A DNA stretch of 64,000 nucleotides from Nocardia transvalensis (GCF_015477765.1 NZ_JADLQQ010000006.1:372001-436000), one strand, 5' to 3'; numbered from the stretch's first letter, positions 25,489-34,678 are shown. A program made the numbers and translations. The notes: generated from the letters alone by a model not told the origin.

Positions 25489-26852
25489 CGAACCACCTCC
25501 GAGATAGGAGTGCTGGCGGGGGTTCCCCGATCTGTCGAAATCAACTGCGCCACTGCGGTTTCGCCGCTGCGGACCGCGCCCTCCATGGTCGCGGGCCAGC
25601 CGGTGTCGGTCCACGCCCCGGCGAGATGGAGGCCGGGGATCGAGGTGCGGGCCGGTGGCCGCAGCCGAGCCGTGCCCGGCGCCGGACGGAAGGTGGCCTG
25701 GCGTTCGCGGGTGACGAAGAAATCGAGCACCTCGGCCGTGCGCGTGGCGGGTATCAGCCGGTGCAGCGCGGGCAGGAAGCGTTGTCGCAGTTCGGCGGTG
25801 GGCACGTCGATGAACTCGTCCGCCGCCGAGACCGAGACCGCGAGATACTGGCTCCGGCTCGAACTGCGCAGGCCCGACGCCTCGGTCCGGTCGAACACCC
25901 ATTGCGCCGCCGTGCCGATTCCGGCCCGGAACGGCTCGGTCATCACCGGGCGGTCGTAGACCACGTGCACATTGACGATCGGCGAATGCCCCAGTGCCGC
26001 AGCCCAATCCGATGGCAGATCGACCGCCCCGGCGGGCAGCAGCGCGGTGGCCGCGTCGTGCGGGACGGCGAGGATGACCGCGTCGGCGCCGATCTCGCCG
26101 TCGCCGAACGAGACGGTCCAACCGGACGCCCCACGGCGCAGCGCGGTGGCTTTCGCGCGTGTGGTCACCCGAACTCCGGCCGCGGCCAGTGCCTTCTCGG
26201 CCGCGTCACCGTGCAACTGCTGCAGTGGAACCCGTGACCAGCCGATATCGGCCGCGTCGGACCGGGTGAGCAGACCGATCTGAAAGACGGTGGCGGCCAA
26301 GGCCAGCGAGACGTCGTCCGCGCGAGCATTGAGGGTGGCGATACCGACCAGCTCCCAGAGGCTTTCGATGGCGGCACGGTCCTGCCCATGGGCGCGCAGC
26401 CACTCACCGAAGCCGATCTCATCGCTGCGCGGATCGGCGACGTCCACCGCCCGCAACGCCAGCGCCGCCCGCACGAACCGCGCCCGCGCCCCCGCCGACA
26501 GCCACGGATACCGCAGCAGCGCCCAGCCCAGATGCAACGGCGCGGGCAGCGGCAAGCGCCGCAACCGAGCCTGGGTATCCGGGCCGTGCACCGGAATATC
26601 CAGGCGCGACTGCAAAGCCACCGAGCCGTCGACCCCCAACCGCGCCAATAGCGCCCGGTAGCGGGTACAGCAGCGCAGAAACACATGCTGCCCGTTATCC
26701 ACCCACAACCCGCCCCGAGCGAACGAGTACGTCAAACCACCCAGCCGCGGTCGCGCCTCGAACAGTTCGACGCGATAGCCCGCCGCCGCACCGCCCAGCG
26801 CCGCGGTGATCCCCGCAAGCCCACCCCCGACGACCACCACCCGTGGGCTCAT
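25485..26852 (-). CDS. hpnE: hydroxysqualene dehydroxylase HpnE
   Basis: A 455-residue FAD-dependent amine oxidase/phytoene desaturase-like protein. HpnE reduces hydroxysqualene, made by HpnC, to squalene. The N-terminal dinucleotide motif is VVVVGGGLAGITAAL; NGQHVFLRCCTRY and the C-terminal GLHLAGAWTDTGWPATMEGAVRSGETA complete the family pattern. The ATG at 26852 overlaps the hpnD stop as ATGA and its own stop overlaps the synthase GTG, so the reading frames are tightly coupled. Membrane-associated activity is expected from its substrate. Confidence 0.92.
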   Translation of the reverse strand: MSPRVVVVGGGLAGITAALGGAAAGYRVELFEARPRLGGLTYSFARGGLWVDNGQHVFLRCCTRYRALLARLGVDGSVALQSRLDIPVHGPDTQARLRRLPLPAPLHLGWALLRYPWLSAGARARFVRAALALRAVDVADPRSDEIGFGEWLRAHGQDRAAIESLWELVGIATLNARADDVSLALAATVFQIGLLTRSDAADIGWSRVPLQQLHGDAAEKALAAAGVRVTTRAKATALRRGASGWTVSFGDGEIGADAVILAVPHDAATALLPAGAVDLPSDWAAALGHSPIVNVHVVYDRPVMTEPFRAGIGTAAQWVFDRTEASGLRSSSRSQYLAVSVSAADEFIDVPTAELRQRFLPALHRLIPATRTAEVLDFFVTRERQATFRPAPGTARLRPPARTSIPGLHLAGAWTDTGWPATMEGAVRSGETAVAQLISTDRGTPASTPISEVVR

Positions 26853-27733
26853 TGCCTGCTCCCACGGGTGAGGGCGGCCGTGGAGAACTGGGTGAGGGCG
26901 GTGGTGGCGATGCGAGCCTTTTCCCAGCCGGACAGGGAGAGGCGGCGGTCGTAGACCTGGACCGGGTCGGAGCGGATGCGGGTGTTCAGGCGGCGGTAGA
27001 TTCCGGCCATGGCGGCGCAGCAGGCGGCGCTGCGGCCGTCCAGTTCGGGGAGCAGGCGGAGGCCCAGGCAGTACCAGTTCTCGGCGCGACCGGCGGACTC
27101 GCGGATGAGGGCGGCCAGTCGGCCGTGCGGGTCGTGCAGTGCCCCACGGGAATCGAGTTCGAGCCGGACGTCGAAGCGGTCCAGCTCGTTGCGGGGCAGA
27201 TAGATTCGGCCGGTCAGCAGGTCCTCGCGGATGTCGCGCAGGATGTTGGTCTGCTGCAGGGCGATTCCCAGCTGATCGGCATACATCGCGGCCCGGGGAT
27301 CGTCGCCGGAACCGAATATCGCCAGGCACAGCCGACCGACCGAACCGGCGACCCGGCGGCAGTATTCGGTGAGTTCGGCGAAATCGGTGTACACGGTTCC
27401 GTCGGTGTCCATCTGGACGCCGTCGATCAGCTCCTCGAATGCCGGCAGCGGCAGCGGATAGCGCCGGGCGACGTCGGCGACGGCCAGCAGCACGGGATCG
27501 TCGGCCGCCTCCGGATTCGCCAGCGACTTGCGCAGCATGGTCAAGGCCTCGGTCTTGGCGGCCGTGTCCTGATCGCCGTCGCCGATATCGTCGATGCGCC
27601 GGGCCAGCGCGTACACCGCACACAGGGCCGTGCGTTTGTCCGTGGGCAGCAGGCGGATTCCGTAGTAGAAGTTCTTCGCCTCCGTGCGGGTGATCTGCTC
27701 GCACACGGCGAAGGCGTCAGCGGATGTCGTCAT
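26849..27733 (-). CDS. hpnD: presqualene diphosphate synthase HpnD
   Basis: A 294-residue squalene/phytoene synthase-family enzyme that condenses two farnesyl diphosphates to presqualene diphosphate. The N-terminal EAKNFYYGIRLLP and the first Asp motif (ARRIDDIGDG) are characteristic of HpnD, as is the second motif, NILRDIREDLLTGRIYLP. The start ATG at 27733 overlaps the hpnC stop as ATGA and its TGA overlaps the hpnE start. Together hpnC, hpnD and hpnE form the three-step bacterial route to squalene. Confidence 0.93.
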   Translation of the reverse strand: MTTSADAFAVCEQITRTEAKNFYYGIRLLPTDKRTALCAVYALARRIDDIGDGDQDTAAKTEALTMLRKSLANPEAADDPVLLAVADVARRYPLPLPAFEELIDGVQMDTDGTVYTDFAELTEYCRRVAGSVGRLCLAIFGSGDDPRAAMYADQLGIALQQTNILRDIREDLLTGRIYLPRNELDRFDVRLELDSRGALHDPHGRLAALIRESAGRAENWYCLGLRLLPELDGRSAACCAAMAGIYRRLNTRIRSDPVQVYDRRLSLSGWEKARIATTALTQFSTAALTRGSRQ

Positions 27734-28575
27734 GCTCGCACCACCATCGATCGGCACAGCAGGCCCAGCATGGATTGCGCCGTGTGGCTGCGCCGGGGCC
27801 TGATCGGTTCGGTCCACACATCGCCGTCGGCGGCGCGCAGTGCGCGGGCCGTGGCATATCCGCCCGCCACGTAGCCCGCCACCGCTATGCGCGCCCATCC
27901 GGTGAGCCGCGCGATCAGCGGCCTTCCCGCATCGAGCAGTGCGGTAGCCCGCTCCACTTGGCGGTTCACCACGGCACGACAGCGCGGGTCGGCTCCCGTG
28001 GCCAGCCAGGACTCACGAACCCCGAGTTCCGCACAGTCGTGTTGCGGCAGATAGATCCGGCCGTTCGCGTAATCCTCGGCGACGTCCTGGCAGTGTTCGA
28101 GCACCTGCAGCGCCGAACAGATCCGATCCGACAGCGCCGTCGTCTCCGGCGTGGCCTGACCGAACACCGCCAGCACGATGCGCCCGACCGGATCGGCCGA
28201 CAGTCGGCAGTAGCCCAGCAGATCCTCGAAGCGCGCATATCGGGTGACGCGCTGATCGACCAGGTTCGCCTCGATCAACCGCTGAAACGGCTCCGGGTCC
28301 AGGTGGCATTCGGCGACGGTCGGCACCAGGGCGCGCAGGATCGGGTGTTCGGGCTCGCCGTCCCACACCCGCGCCATATCCGCACGCAGCGCCAGCAGCC
28401 GGGCCGTGCGGTCACCGGTCGCCCGATCCCCGAGATCGTCGATCAGCCGGGCGACGGCATAGACCGCGTGCAGGTGGCGGCGCGGTGCCGCGGGCAGGCA
28501 GCGCAGTGCCACCGGGAAGTTCTCCCCATGCTCGCGGGCCCGCAGCCGGCGGGACGCGACGGTCGCAGCGTCCAT
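27730..28575 (-). CDS. hpnC: hydroxysqualene synthase HpnC
   Basis: A 281-residue squalene/phytoene synthase-family enzyme. HpnC converts presqualene diphosphate to hydroxysqualene. The N-terminal GENFPVALRCLPAAPR and the first Asp motif AVARLIDDLGD fit HpnC; the second motif reads HCQDVAEDYANGRIYLP. It is the first gene of the hopanoid operon, with its ATG at 28575, 104 bases from the divergent PucR-type regulator. The promoter for the seven-gene operon should lie in this gap, where an inverted repeat is present. Confidence 0.92.
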   Translation of the reverse strand: MDAATVASRRLRAREHGENFPVALRCLPAAPRRHLHAVYAVARLIDDLGDRATGDRTARLLALRADMARVWDGEPEHPILRALVPTVAECHLDPEPFQRLIEANLVDQRVTRYARFEDLLGYCRLSADPVGRIVLAVFGQATPETTALSDRICSALQVLEHCQDVAEDYANGRIYLPQHDCAELGVRESWLATGADPRCRAVVNRQVERATALLDAGRPLIARLTGWARIAVAGYVAGGYATARALRAADGDVWTEPIRPRRSHTAQSMLGLLCRSMVVRA

Positions 28576-28635
28576 GATTCGATGGTGGACGCAACGCTGG
28601 GCGCAATTCTTCAGCCGGGCAGGTGATTTCGGACC

Positions 28636-28664
28636 ATCGATTTTGTCATCGGGTGATAATCGAT
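28636..28664. promoter_or_regulatory. inverted repeat in hpnC / PucR-regulator divergent gap
   Basis: ATCGATT (28636-28642) and AATCGAT (28658-28664) form a 7-bp dyad spaced by 15 bases, lying between the hopanoid operon start and the divergent regulator, whose GGAGGG ribosome site begins right after it. It is a candidate operator, perhaps for that regulator; repeats this short also arise by chance. Confidence 0.35.
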
Positions 28665-28679
28665 GCGGAGGGCCGTCGA

Positions 28680-29876
28680 ATGATCAACTCCGACAATGAA
28701 TTCCCGGTGACACCGGACCTGCTCGAGCGCCTGGCCGGGGAACTCGATGCTAGAATGCCGAGTCTGCTCGATGAGGTCCGGGATCTGCTCGCGGCCGAAT
28801 GGCCCGACTACGCGCGGTTTCTCGACGAACATCACCCCGAGGTCGCCGAGGCGGGTGTGCTGTTCGTGCACAGCCTGCTGGAGATGACCGACCACGGCCC
28901 GGCCCGGACCGACCGCGGCGATCACGACCGCGCCCAGCTGGTTTTCGAGCTGATCGGGCGGCGTCAGTTCCAGCAGGGTATGGAGCTGTCGGGACTGCTC
29001 AGCGCGTATCAGGTGGGGGCGCGGGCGGCCTGGCGTCACGTCGCTGAGACCGCCCTGAAACTGCATCTGCCGCCGCATATGCTGGCGACCCTCGCCGAGG
29101 CCGTCTTCGTGTTCGTCGACGAATTCTCCACCGCCTCGGCCCACGGGTACGTGCTCGAGCAGTCCGCCTCCACCGCCGCCCGCGAACGCCGCCGCGAGGA
29201 ACTGGGCGAACTGCTGCTGTCGGGCCGCTCCGACACCGTCGGCATCCGCGCCGCCGCCGAGCGCGCCGAATGGCCGCTCCCCGCCGCCGCCGCCGTCGTC
29301 CTCGCCGACCCCGCCGACGGCGAATCCCGGACCGCCCTGGAACGTCTCGGCATGAACGCGCTGCCGATCCGCCGCCCCGACACCATCGGCGCGATCGTCC
29401 CGAATCCGGGCTCCGGCGGCCGGGCGCACCGGCTGATCGGCGCCCTGCGCGACCGCGACGTCGTGATCGGCCATCCCCTCACGCTGGACCTGCTTCCCGT
29501 CGGCATGCGCATCGCCAAGACCGCCCTGCGCCTGCGCCGCACCGGCGTCCTGGACGACAGCCCCGTCCTGGTCGCCGACCACCTCGACACCATCATCGCC
29601 AACCGCGACGAATGGCTGCTGTCGGTCCTGCGCACCCAGGTCCTGCACCCGCTGGCCGACGTGCCCGAGGGCACCCGCGACCGCCTGGTCGAAACCCTGC
29701 GCAGCTGGCTGTGGAACATGGGCGACCGGCAGGCAGTGGCCAGAGACCTCCACATCCACCCCCAAACCGTCCGCTACCGCCTCCGCCGCCTCCACGATCT
29801 GTTCGGCGACCGCCTGGATTCGCCCCGCGAACGGGCGCGATTGTTCCTGGCACTGATATGGAACGGGTCGCCGTAA
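28680..29876 (+). CDS. PucR/CdaR-type helix-turn-helix regulator
   Basis: A 398-residue regulator. The N-terminal half is helical (LLDEVRDLLAAEWPDYARFLDEH) and resembles the RsbT co-antagonist-like sensor domain found with PucR C-terminal domains; a GGDEF-like middle follows. The C-terminus has the PucR HTH (DRQAVARDLHIHPQTVRYRLRRLHDLFG), which binds DNA. The ATG at 28680 has GGAGGG at proper distance; an upstream in-frame start adds 19 residues without such a site. Divergent position next to hpnC makes regulation of hopanoid synthesis plausible, but that is inference. Confidence 0.82.
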   Translation: MINSDNEFPVTPDLLERLAGELDARMPSLLDEVRDLLAAEWPDYARFLDEHHPEVAEAGVLFVHSLLEMTDHGPARTDRGDHDRAQLVFELIGRRQFQQGMELSGLLSAYQVGARAAWRHVAETALKLHLPPHMLATLAEAVFVFVDEFSTASAHGYVLEQSASTAARERRREELGELLLSGRSDTVGIRAAAERAEWPLPAAAAVVLADPADGESRTALERLGMNALPIRRPDTIGAIVPNPGSGGRAHRLIGALRDRDVVIGHPLTLDLLPVGMRIAKTALRLRRTGVLDDSPVLVADHLDTIIANRDEWLLSVLRTQVLHPLADVPEGTRDRLVETLRSWLWNMGDRQAVARDLHIHPQTVRYRLRRLHDLFGDRLDSPRERARLFLALIWNGSP

Positions 29877-30030
29877 TCCCGTCGTTCTTCCGACACGCCC
29901 GAAAGCCCCTGGCGAGCCGCCATTTTCGTCCTGCGCACCCATCCCTGCCGCGCGGCGCAACGAACATGATTCGAGCACAGTGCTACCGACCGGAATTGTT
30001 CGACCAGGGCGGCGGTCGATCACGGAATCC

Positions 30031-30642
30031 ATGAACGAAAGTATGAAGATGGAAGATCGACAATCGGGAGCAGAGGCTGTTTCGGGTGGACGTCGCCGAG
30101 GGGTATGGCGTGTCGGTTTGCTTGTAGCGGCAGTGGCCGCGGCCTCGACGTTCGGGTATGGCGTTGTGGCAGCTCAGGAATCGGATGAGAAGGCCACCGA
30201 ATCGTTCGAATGCAACGATGTCGAGATCACGGTAACCATCACGGAGAAGAACGGCACATTCAAGGCGAACGCGGACAAGGTCGAGGTGGAGGACGAAACG
30301 GACAAGTGCAATGTCAAGGACTTTTCGGCCGAGACGGATGATGTCTCGGTGGAGCAGGAGGGTGATTTCTGCGTCGTGGAGGCCAAGCGCGCCACAGGGG
30401 TGGCTGAGGAGGAGTCGGACACGGAGAAGACCTCGAACGGGAGGGCCACCGTACGAATCCCCACCGAAGAGGGTGAGGCGGCGGAATTCACGCTTTTCGC
30501 ACCGGTGGACAACCCGGATAGTGCCGAGACCGACAAGGCCAGTGCCGAAGGAACGGTCGAGGGCCTGACGATGGAATCCTGCGACGAGGAGAACATTCCT
30601 ACCGGCACATTCACTGCTACAGGCTCATACAAGTTCTCCTGA
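30031..30642 (+). CDS. acidic secreted protein of unknown family
   Basis: A 203-residue protein I do not recognise. Basic N-terminus (GGRRRGVWRVG) plus a hydrophobic stretch (about 29-47) ending near VVAAQES suggests a signal peptide or anchor. The rest is rich in Glu, Asp, Thr and Val with alternating strand-like pattern (VEITVTITEKNGTFKANADKV begins it), and four cysteines that could pair outside the cell. Base composition is lower in G+C than neighbours. In-frame ATGs at 30043 and 30049 are alternative starts. It stands 21 bases before an MMPL gene, in the place where MmpS partners occur, but no MmpS signature was seen. Confidence 0.7.
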   Translation: MNESMKMEDRQSGAEAVSGGRRRGVWRVGLLVAAVAAASTFGYGVVAAQESDEKATESFECNDVEITVTITEKNGTFKANADKVEVEDETDKCNVKDFSAETDDVSVEQEGDFCVVEAKRATGVAEEESDTEKTSNGRATVRIPTEEGEAAEFTLFAPVDNPDSAETDKASAEGTVEGLTMESCDEENIPTGTFTATGSYKFS

Positions 30643-30663
30643 GGCAGTAGGGCGGGAGCCGGT

Positions 30664-32877
30664 ATGTGGACGAAGGAAGTCCAGCAGATCAGCGCACCGG
30701 AGCGAAACTCGGTGTCGCGCTTAGCTGTCACGATGGTGCGCTACCGGCGCCGCGTCTTCGCGGGATGGCTGATCGCGGTCGCCGTCGGTCTGCTCGGACT
30801 GCCGCATCTGCTGGGCTCGTTGCTGGCTCCGCCGATCGAGGTCGCGGGATCCGATTCGCAACGGGCAGGCCGAATGCTGGCCGAGGGCCTGCCCACTCTC
30901 GGTGACGAACCGGCGATCGCGGTCCTGCATTCGTCCGCGCTGACGGCGGCGGATCCGGCATTCGGGGCGGCCATCGACGCGGGCATGGCGGCGCTGGGCC
31001 GTGCACCCGGTGTCACCGGTGTGCTGCTGATGCCGGTGGCGGGCGATCCGGATCGCACGGTGTCGCTGCCCAATGCCTTCAAGCCGCTGCGGCCCCTGTT
31101 CCACGACGAGCGCGCGGCCTATCTGCTGGTGGGAATGTCCGGCGACGACCGTCAGCGCCAGGATCGTTCGCCCGCCCTGCAGGAGGCGGTCGACCGGGCG
31201 GCGCGGTCGGCGTCCGGCGATGCTGTGCAGGGGTATGTGATCTCGATATCGGCGTTCGGCGAGCGCATGCAGCAAGCCGAGATCCACGATCTGATGCGGA
31301 TCGAGCTGGTCGCTGTGCCGTTGGCGATCATCCTGCTGTGGTGGTGGCTGCGTACACCGGTGGGAGCGCTGATTCCCATGCTGATCGCCGGTGCATCGAT
31401 CGTTACCACCTTGGGCCTGTTCTCCTTGCTCACAAGGTTTTTCACCATCGATGGCATGCTTCTGGTCGGGATCAACGCGGTCGGCCTGGGAATCGGTATC
31501 GACTACGCCCTGTTCGTCATGAACCGCTACCGCGAGGAGCTATCGGCGGGGGCGCCGCCCGAGCGAGCCATCGGCACGGCGATGGCCATCACCGGGCGAA
31601 CGGTGCTGTACTCCGGACTGCTGTTGCTGTTGGCGGCGGTCACGCTGTGCATGGTGCGCCGGCACGTGGTCGTGCAGGCCGCGATCGGAACGATGGCGGT
31701 CGTCGTGGTGACGATGGTCGCGACAGTCTCGCTGCTGCCCGCGCTGCTGGTCTCGATGACCGAATGGCTGGGGTGGCGGCCGGGATGGATGCGTCCCGTC
31801 GCGGTGACGTCGCCGGATTCGGGGCGGTTGAGCCGTTACGCAGCACATCTCATGCGCCCCCCGTGGCCGTACGTCGTCGGGATCACCGCCGCTCTGCTGC
31901 TGGCGGCGTCGCCGATGCCCCGAATGGCGCTCGGCGTCAACGCCGAGCACGAGGCGTTGGCGGGGACCGCGTATCTGGCCGGGCACGCGATCGTCGACCG
32001 GGACGTGCCCGGCTCGACAAGTGTGGTGACGGTGGTGCTGAGCCGCCCGGCCGACACCGCCCCGCCGGATACCGGGCCGCTGCTGGCGGCGTTGCGTGCC
32101 GACCCCGAGGTCGCCGCGGCCACCCGGATCGACAACGGCAGCGATCTCACCGCGGTGCTGGCCGTGCCGAGGCATACGGTTCATTCACCGGCGGTGGTGC
32201 GGTTGGTGGAACGTATCCGAACCGAAATCGCGCCTGCCACGGTGCCTTCTGGCATTCCCGTGCTCGTCGGTGGCCCCAGCGCTTTGGTGGCCGATATTCT
32301 CGCCGAAATCTCGGCGAGGATGTGGTGGGTCATCGCCGCCACGCTGATGTTGACGTTCCTCGTGCTGGTCGTCGTGCTGCGCAGCCTGCTGCTGCCGTTG
32401 AAGGCATTGGTGATGAGTCTGCTGGCCACCTCGGCGGCATTCGGCCTCATGGTGCTGCTGTTTCAACGGGACGGTGGCGACGAGGTCTCGGCGGTGTCCG
32501 GTGGGAACCTCATCTGGCCGCAGGTGCCGCTGATCGTCTTCGCCGTACTGTTCGCGCTGTCCACCGATTACGAGCTGTTCCTCGTGCGGCGTATGCAGGA
32601 GGAGTATCTGGCGACAGGAGACAACCGCTATGCGGTGGCGACCGGTCTGCAGCGCACCGCCCGGCCGATCTCGCTCGCTGCGGTGATCATCGCGGTGGGT
32701 TTCGGCAGCCTCCTGGTCTCCGATGTGACCGGCCTGCAGGAATTCGGTTTCGCCGCCGCAACGGCATTGATCATCGACGCAACCCTGATCCGGCTCGTCC
32801 TGGTCCCCGCGCTGATGCAGATCATGGGCCGTTGGAACTGGTGGCTGCCGGAGTTTCGCCGCGGCGCTGGTCGATGA
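30664..32877 (+). CDS. MMPL/RND family transporter
   Basis: A 737-residue MMPL transporter with two membrane blocks and two large outer domains. The proton-relay Tyr pairs appear as GLGIGIDYALFVMNRYREE and ALSTDYELFLVRRMQEE. The length matches the first MMPL of the window, but sequence differs, for example in the lack of a PxGGYD segment after the first helix. It follows the small acidic secreted protein by 21 bases, suggesting co-expression. Its last 56 bases overlap the 3' end of the convergent TetR gene. The likely cargo is a lipid or hydrophobic compound. Confidence 0.88.
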   Translation: MWTKEVQQISAPERNSVSRLAVTMVRYRRRVFAGWLIAVAVGLLGLPHLLGSLLAPPIEVAGSDSQRAGRMLAEGLPTLGDEPAIAVLHSSALTAADPAFGAAIDAGMAALGRAPGVTGVLLMPVAGDPDRTVSLPNAFKPLRPLFHDERAAYLLVGMSGDDRQRQDRSPALQEAVDRAARSASGDAVQGYVISISAFGERMQQAEIHDLMRIELVAVPLAIILLWWWLRTPVGALIPMLIAGASIVTTLGLFSLLTRFFTIDGMLLVGINAVGLGIGIDYALFVMNRYREELSAGAPPERAIGTAMAITGRTVLYSGLLLLLAAVTLCMVRRHVVVQAAIGTMAVVVVTMVATVSLLPALLVSMTEWLGWRPGWMRPVAVTSPDSGRLSRYAAHLMRPPWPYVVGITAALLLAASPMPRMALGVNAEHEALAGTAYLAGHAIVDRDVPGSTSVVTVVLSRPADTAPPDTGPLLAALRADPEVAAATRIDNGSDLTAVLAVPRHTVHSPAVVRLVERIRTEIAPATVPSGIPVLVGGPSALVADILAEISARMWWVIAATLMLTFLVLVVVLRSLLLPLKALVMSLLATSAAFGLMVLLFQRDGGDEVSAVSGGNLIWPQVPLIVFAVLFALSTDYELFLVRRMQEEYLATGDNRYAVATGLQRTARPISLAAVIIAVGFGSLLVSDVTGLQEFGFAAATALIIDATLIRLVLVPALMQIMGRWNWWLPEFRRGAGR

Positions 32878-33637
32878 GATCGGCGATGCCGTCGAGGATG
32901 CGGTCGAGGCCGAAGGTCAGCACGTGGGCGGGGCTGGTGGCGGCGTTGTGCTCGATTCCGGCTGCGGTGCCGACCCGGGAGGCCACCGGGAACTTCTTCG
33001 GATCGACGAGCCGAGCCAGGATCGGGGCCGCGATATCCCACCACTGCGGGTCGGTCAGGTGGGTAGCGCCCGCGGTGGCTTCCGAACCGGCCGACAGGCG
33101 TGCGGTGCCCTGCACGTGGGTGAGCACCAGGGCGAGAACGGAATCCATTTCGACATCGGTGAGGCCGAGTCCCTCGAGCGCCCGCAGTTCGGCCTCGTAC
33201 TTGGCGGTGGTGTGCGGACCGGGCACGGGCCTGGTGCCGACGAGGTCGAGCAGCCACGGATGGGCCCGGTAGAGCTCCCAGTTGCGAGTGGCGATCAATG
33301 TCATCGCCGCCCGCCAGCCGCCCGCCGCGGTGGCGGGTTCATCGATATCCCGGTAGAGGCCGCTCAGCACGGCGTCCTGCATGAGGTCGATGAGGTCGGT
33401 CTTCCCGGGAACATGCGTGTACAGCGACATGGCGCCGACGCCGAGACGTTCGGCGACGCGGCGCATGGTGACCGCGTCCAACCCCTCCGCGTCGGCCAGT
33501 TCGATTCCGGCGGCGACGATCGCTGCGACGGTGAGGCCCTTGCGCCCCGGTTTCGGGTGCAATCCCCAGAGCAGGGCGATCGTGCGCGCCGGATCGGTCG
33601 GCGCATTCTTCGGTGCTGCCACGCGAACATTCTCCAT
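32822..33637 (-). CDS. TetR family repressor of adjacent ABC exporter
   Basis: A 271-residue TetR/AcrR regulator. The DNA-binding helices are at about residues 32-78 (GLTVAAIVAAGIELADAEG, then VTMRRVAERLGVGAMSLYTHV), followed by a TetR_C_1 (tetracycline-repressor-like) ligand domain with WELYRAHPWLLDL. The ATG at 33637 gives the best start; a GTG at 33622 is possible. It is divergent from the DrrAB-type exporter across a 75-base gap carrying a 23-bp palindrome, the standard arrangement for an autoregulated drug-efflux repressor. The inducer is unknown. Confidence 0.88.
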   Translation of the reverse strand: MENVRVAAPKNAPTDPARTIALLWGLHPKPGRKGLTVAAIVAAGIELADAEGLDAVTMRRVAERLGVGAMSLYTHVPGKTDLIDLMQDAVLSGLYRDIDEPATAAGGWRAAMTLIATRNWELYRAHPWLLDLVGTRPVPGPHTTAKYEAELRALEGLGLTDVEMDSVLALVLTHVQGTARLSAGSEATAGATHLTDPQWWDIAAPILARLVDPKKFPVASRVGTAAGIEHNAATSPAHVLTFGLDRILDGIADLIDQRRGETPAATSSNGP

Positions 33638-33664
33638 TCGCCGAGCGCGACCTCTTGAATCAGG

Positions 33665-33687
33665 TGTACCGTACCATGTACGGTACA
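33665..33687. promoter_or_regulatory. palindromic TetR operator
   Basis: TGTACCGTAC (33665-33674) and GTACGGTACA (33678-33687) form a perfect 10-bp inverted repeat with a 3-base spacer, midway between the divergent TetR and ABC transporter starts. A third related half-site (TTGTACGG) follows at 33689. Shape and location are those of a TetR-family operator. Confidence 0.78.
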
Positions 33688-33712
33688 TTGTACGGGACGA
33701 GAGAGGGTGGGC

Positions 33713-34678
33713 ATGCGGGCTTCGGAGGCAGCGATCGAAACCGGTGAGCTGCGCAAGAACTATCGAGGAGCCGGCGCGGACGCGGGCTTGAACGGCATCG
33801 ACCTGCGGGTTCCGGCCGGGACGGTGTGCGGGTTGCTCGGGCCCAACGGCGCGGGAAAGACGACGGCCGTGCGCATCCTGTCGACACTGCTGCGGCCCGA
33901 TTCGGGCAGTGCCCGGGTGGCCGGATACGACGTGTTGCGCGAGCCGCGCCGGGTGCGCGAGCGCATCGGGCTGGTCGGTCAGTATGCCGCGGTCGACGAG
34001 ATCCTGTCGGGGCGGCAGAACCTGGTGATGTTCGGTCGGCTCAACGGATTCGCGCCCGCGGCCGCGCAGCGCCGTGCCGACGAATTGCTGGAACGGTTCG
34101 ATCTGACCACGGCCGGGAAGCGTCCTGTCGGCAAGTATTCGGGAGGTATGCGGCGGCGCCTGGACCTGGCGGCGAGTCTGATCGTCTCTCCGCCTGTGCT
34201 TTTCGTCGACGAGCCGACGACCGGGCTCGATCCGGTTGCGCGACTTCAGGTGTGGTCGGCGATCGAACAGTCGGTGGCCGCGGGCACGACGGTTCTGCTC
34301 ACCACCCAGTATCTGGAGGAGGCCGACCGGCTCGCGGATCGGATCGTGATGCTCTCGCACGGACGGGTGATCGCGCAGGGCAGTCCCGCCGATCTCAAGA
34401 GCCGGGTCGGGACGGACTGGCTGGAGATCACCTGTGCCGAGGGCTCCGATGCGGGGCGGATCGAGGTTCTCGCCCAGCCGATCGCCTGCGGTGAGATCAC
34501 CGTGGACCCGGAATCCCGGATGGTGCGAATCCCCGTCACCGACCGTGCCGACGCACTGATCACAATCGCGTCGCTGCTGCGCGAATCCGGCGTCGCACCA
34601 CGCGATATCGGTGTGCGCAGGCCGTCGCTCGACGAGGTCTTCATTCAGCTGACCCAGCACGGAAAGGTTCCCGCATGA
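33713..34678 (+). CDS. ABC exporter ATP-binding subunit (DrrA-like)
   Basis: A 321-residue ABC ATPase of the daunorubicin resistance (DrrA) type. Walker A is LLGPNGAGKT at about 41-50, the Q-loop is in GLVGQYAAVD, the signature is KYSGGMRRRLDLA, Walker B is VLFVDEPTTGLDP, and the switch His follows as a Gln-containing TTQYLEEAD. A C-terminal extension (DUF4162) is present. ATP hydrolysis powers the permease encoded next, whose start overlaps this stop as ATGA. The ATG at 33713 follows GAGAGGGTGG; a GTG at 33707 is an alternative. It is under the TetR operator. Confidence 0.92.
   Translation: MRASEAAIETGELRKNYRGAGADAGLNGIDLRVPAGTVCGLLGPNGAGKTTAVRILSTLLRPDSGSARVAGYDVLREPRRVRERIGLVGQYAAVDEILSGRQNLVMFGRLNGFAPAAAQRRADELLERFDLTTAGKRPVGKYSGGMRRRLDLAASLIVSPPVLFVDEPTTGLDPVARLQVWSAIEQSVAAGTTVLLTTQYLEEADRLADRIVMLSHGRVIAQGSPADLKSRVGTDWLEITCAEGSDAGRIEVLAQPIACGEITVDPESRMVRIPVTDRADALITIASLLRESGVAPRDIGVRRPSLDEVFIQLTQHGKVPA

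Noticed and set aside
29270..30034. A 254-codon plus-strand frame over the end of the PucR-type gene
   Set aside because: Overlaps the conserved HTH region of the regulator in another frame; Pro/Arg-rich and without motifs.
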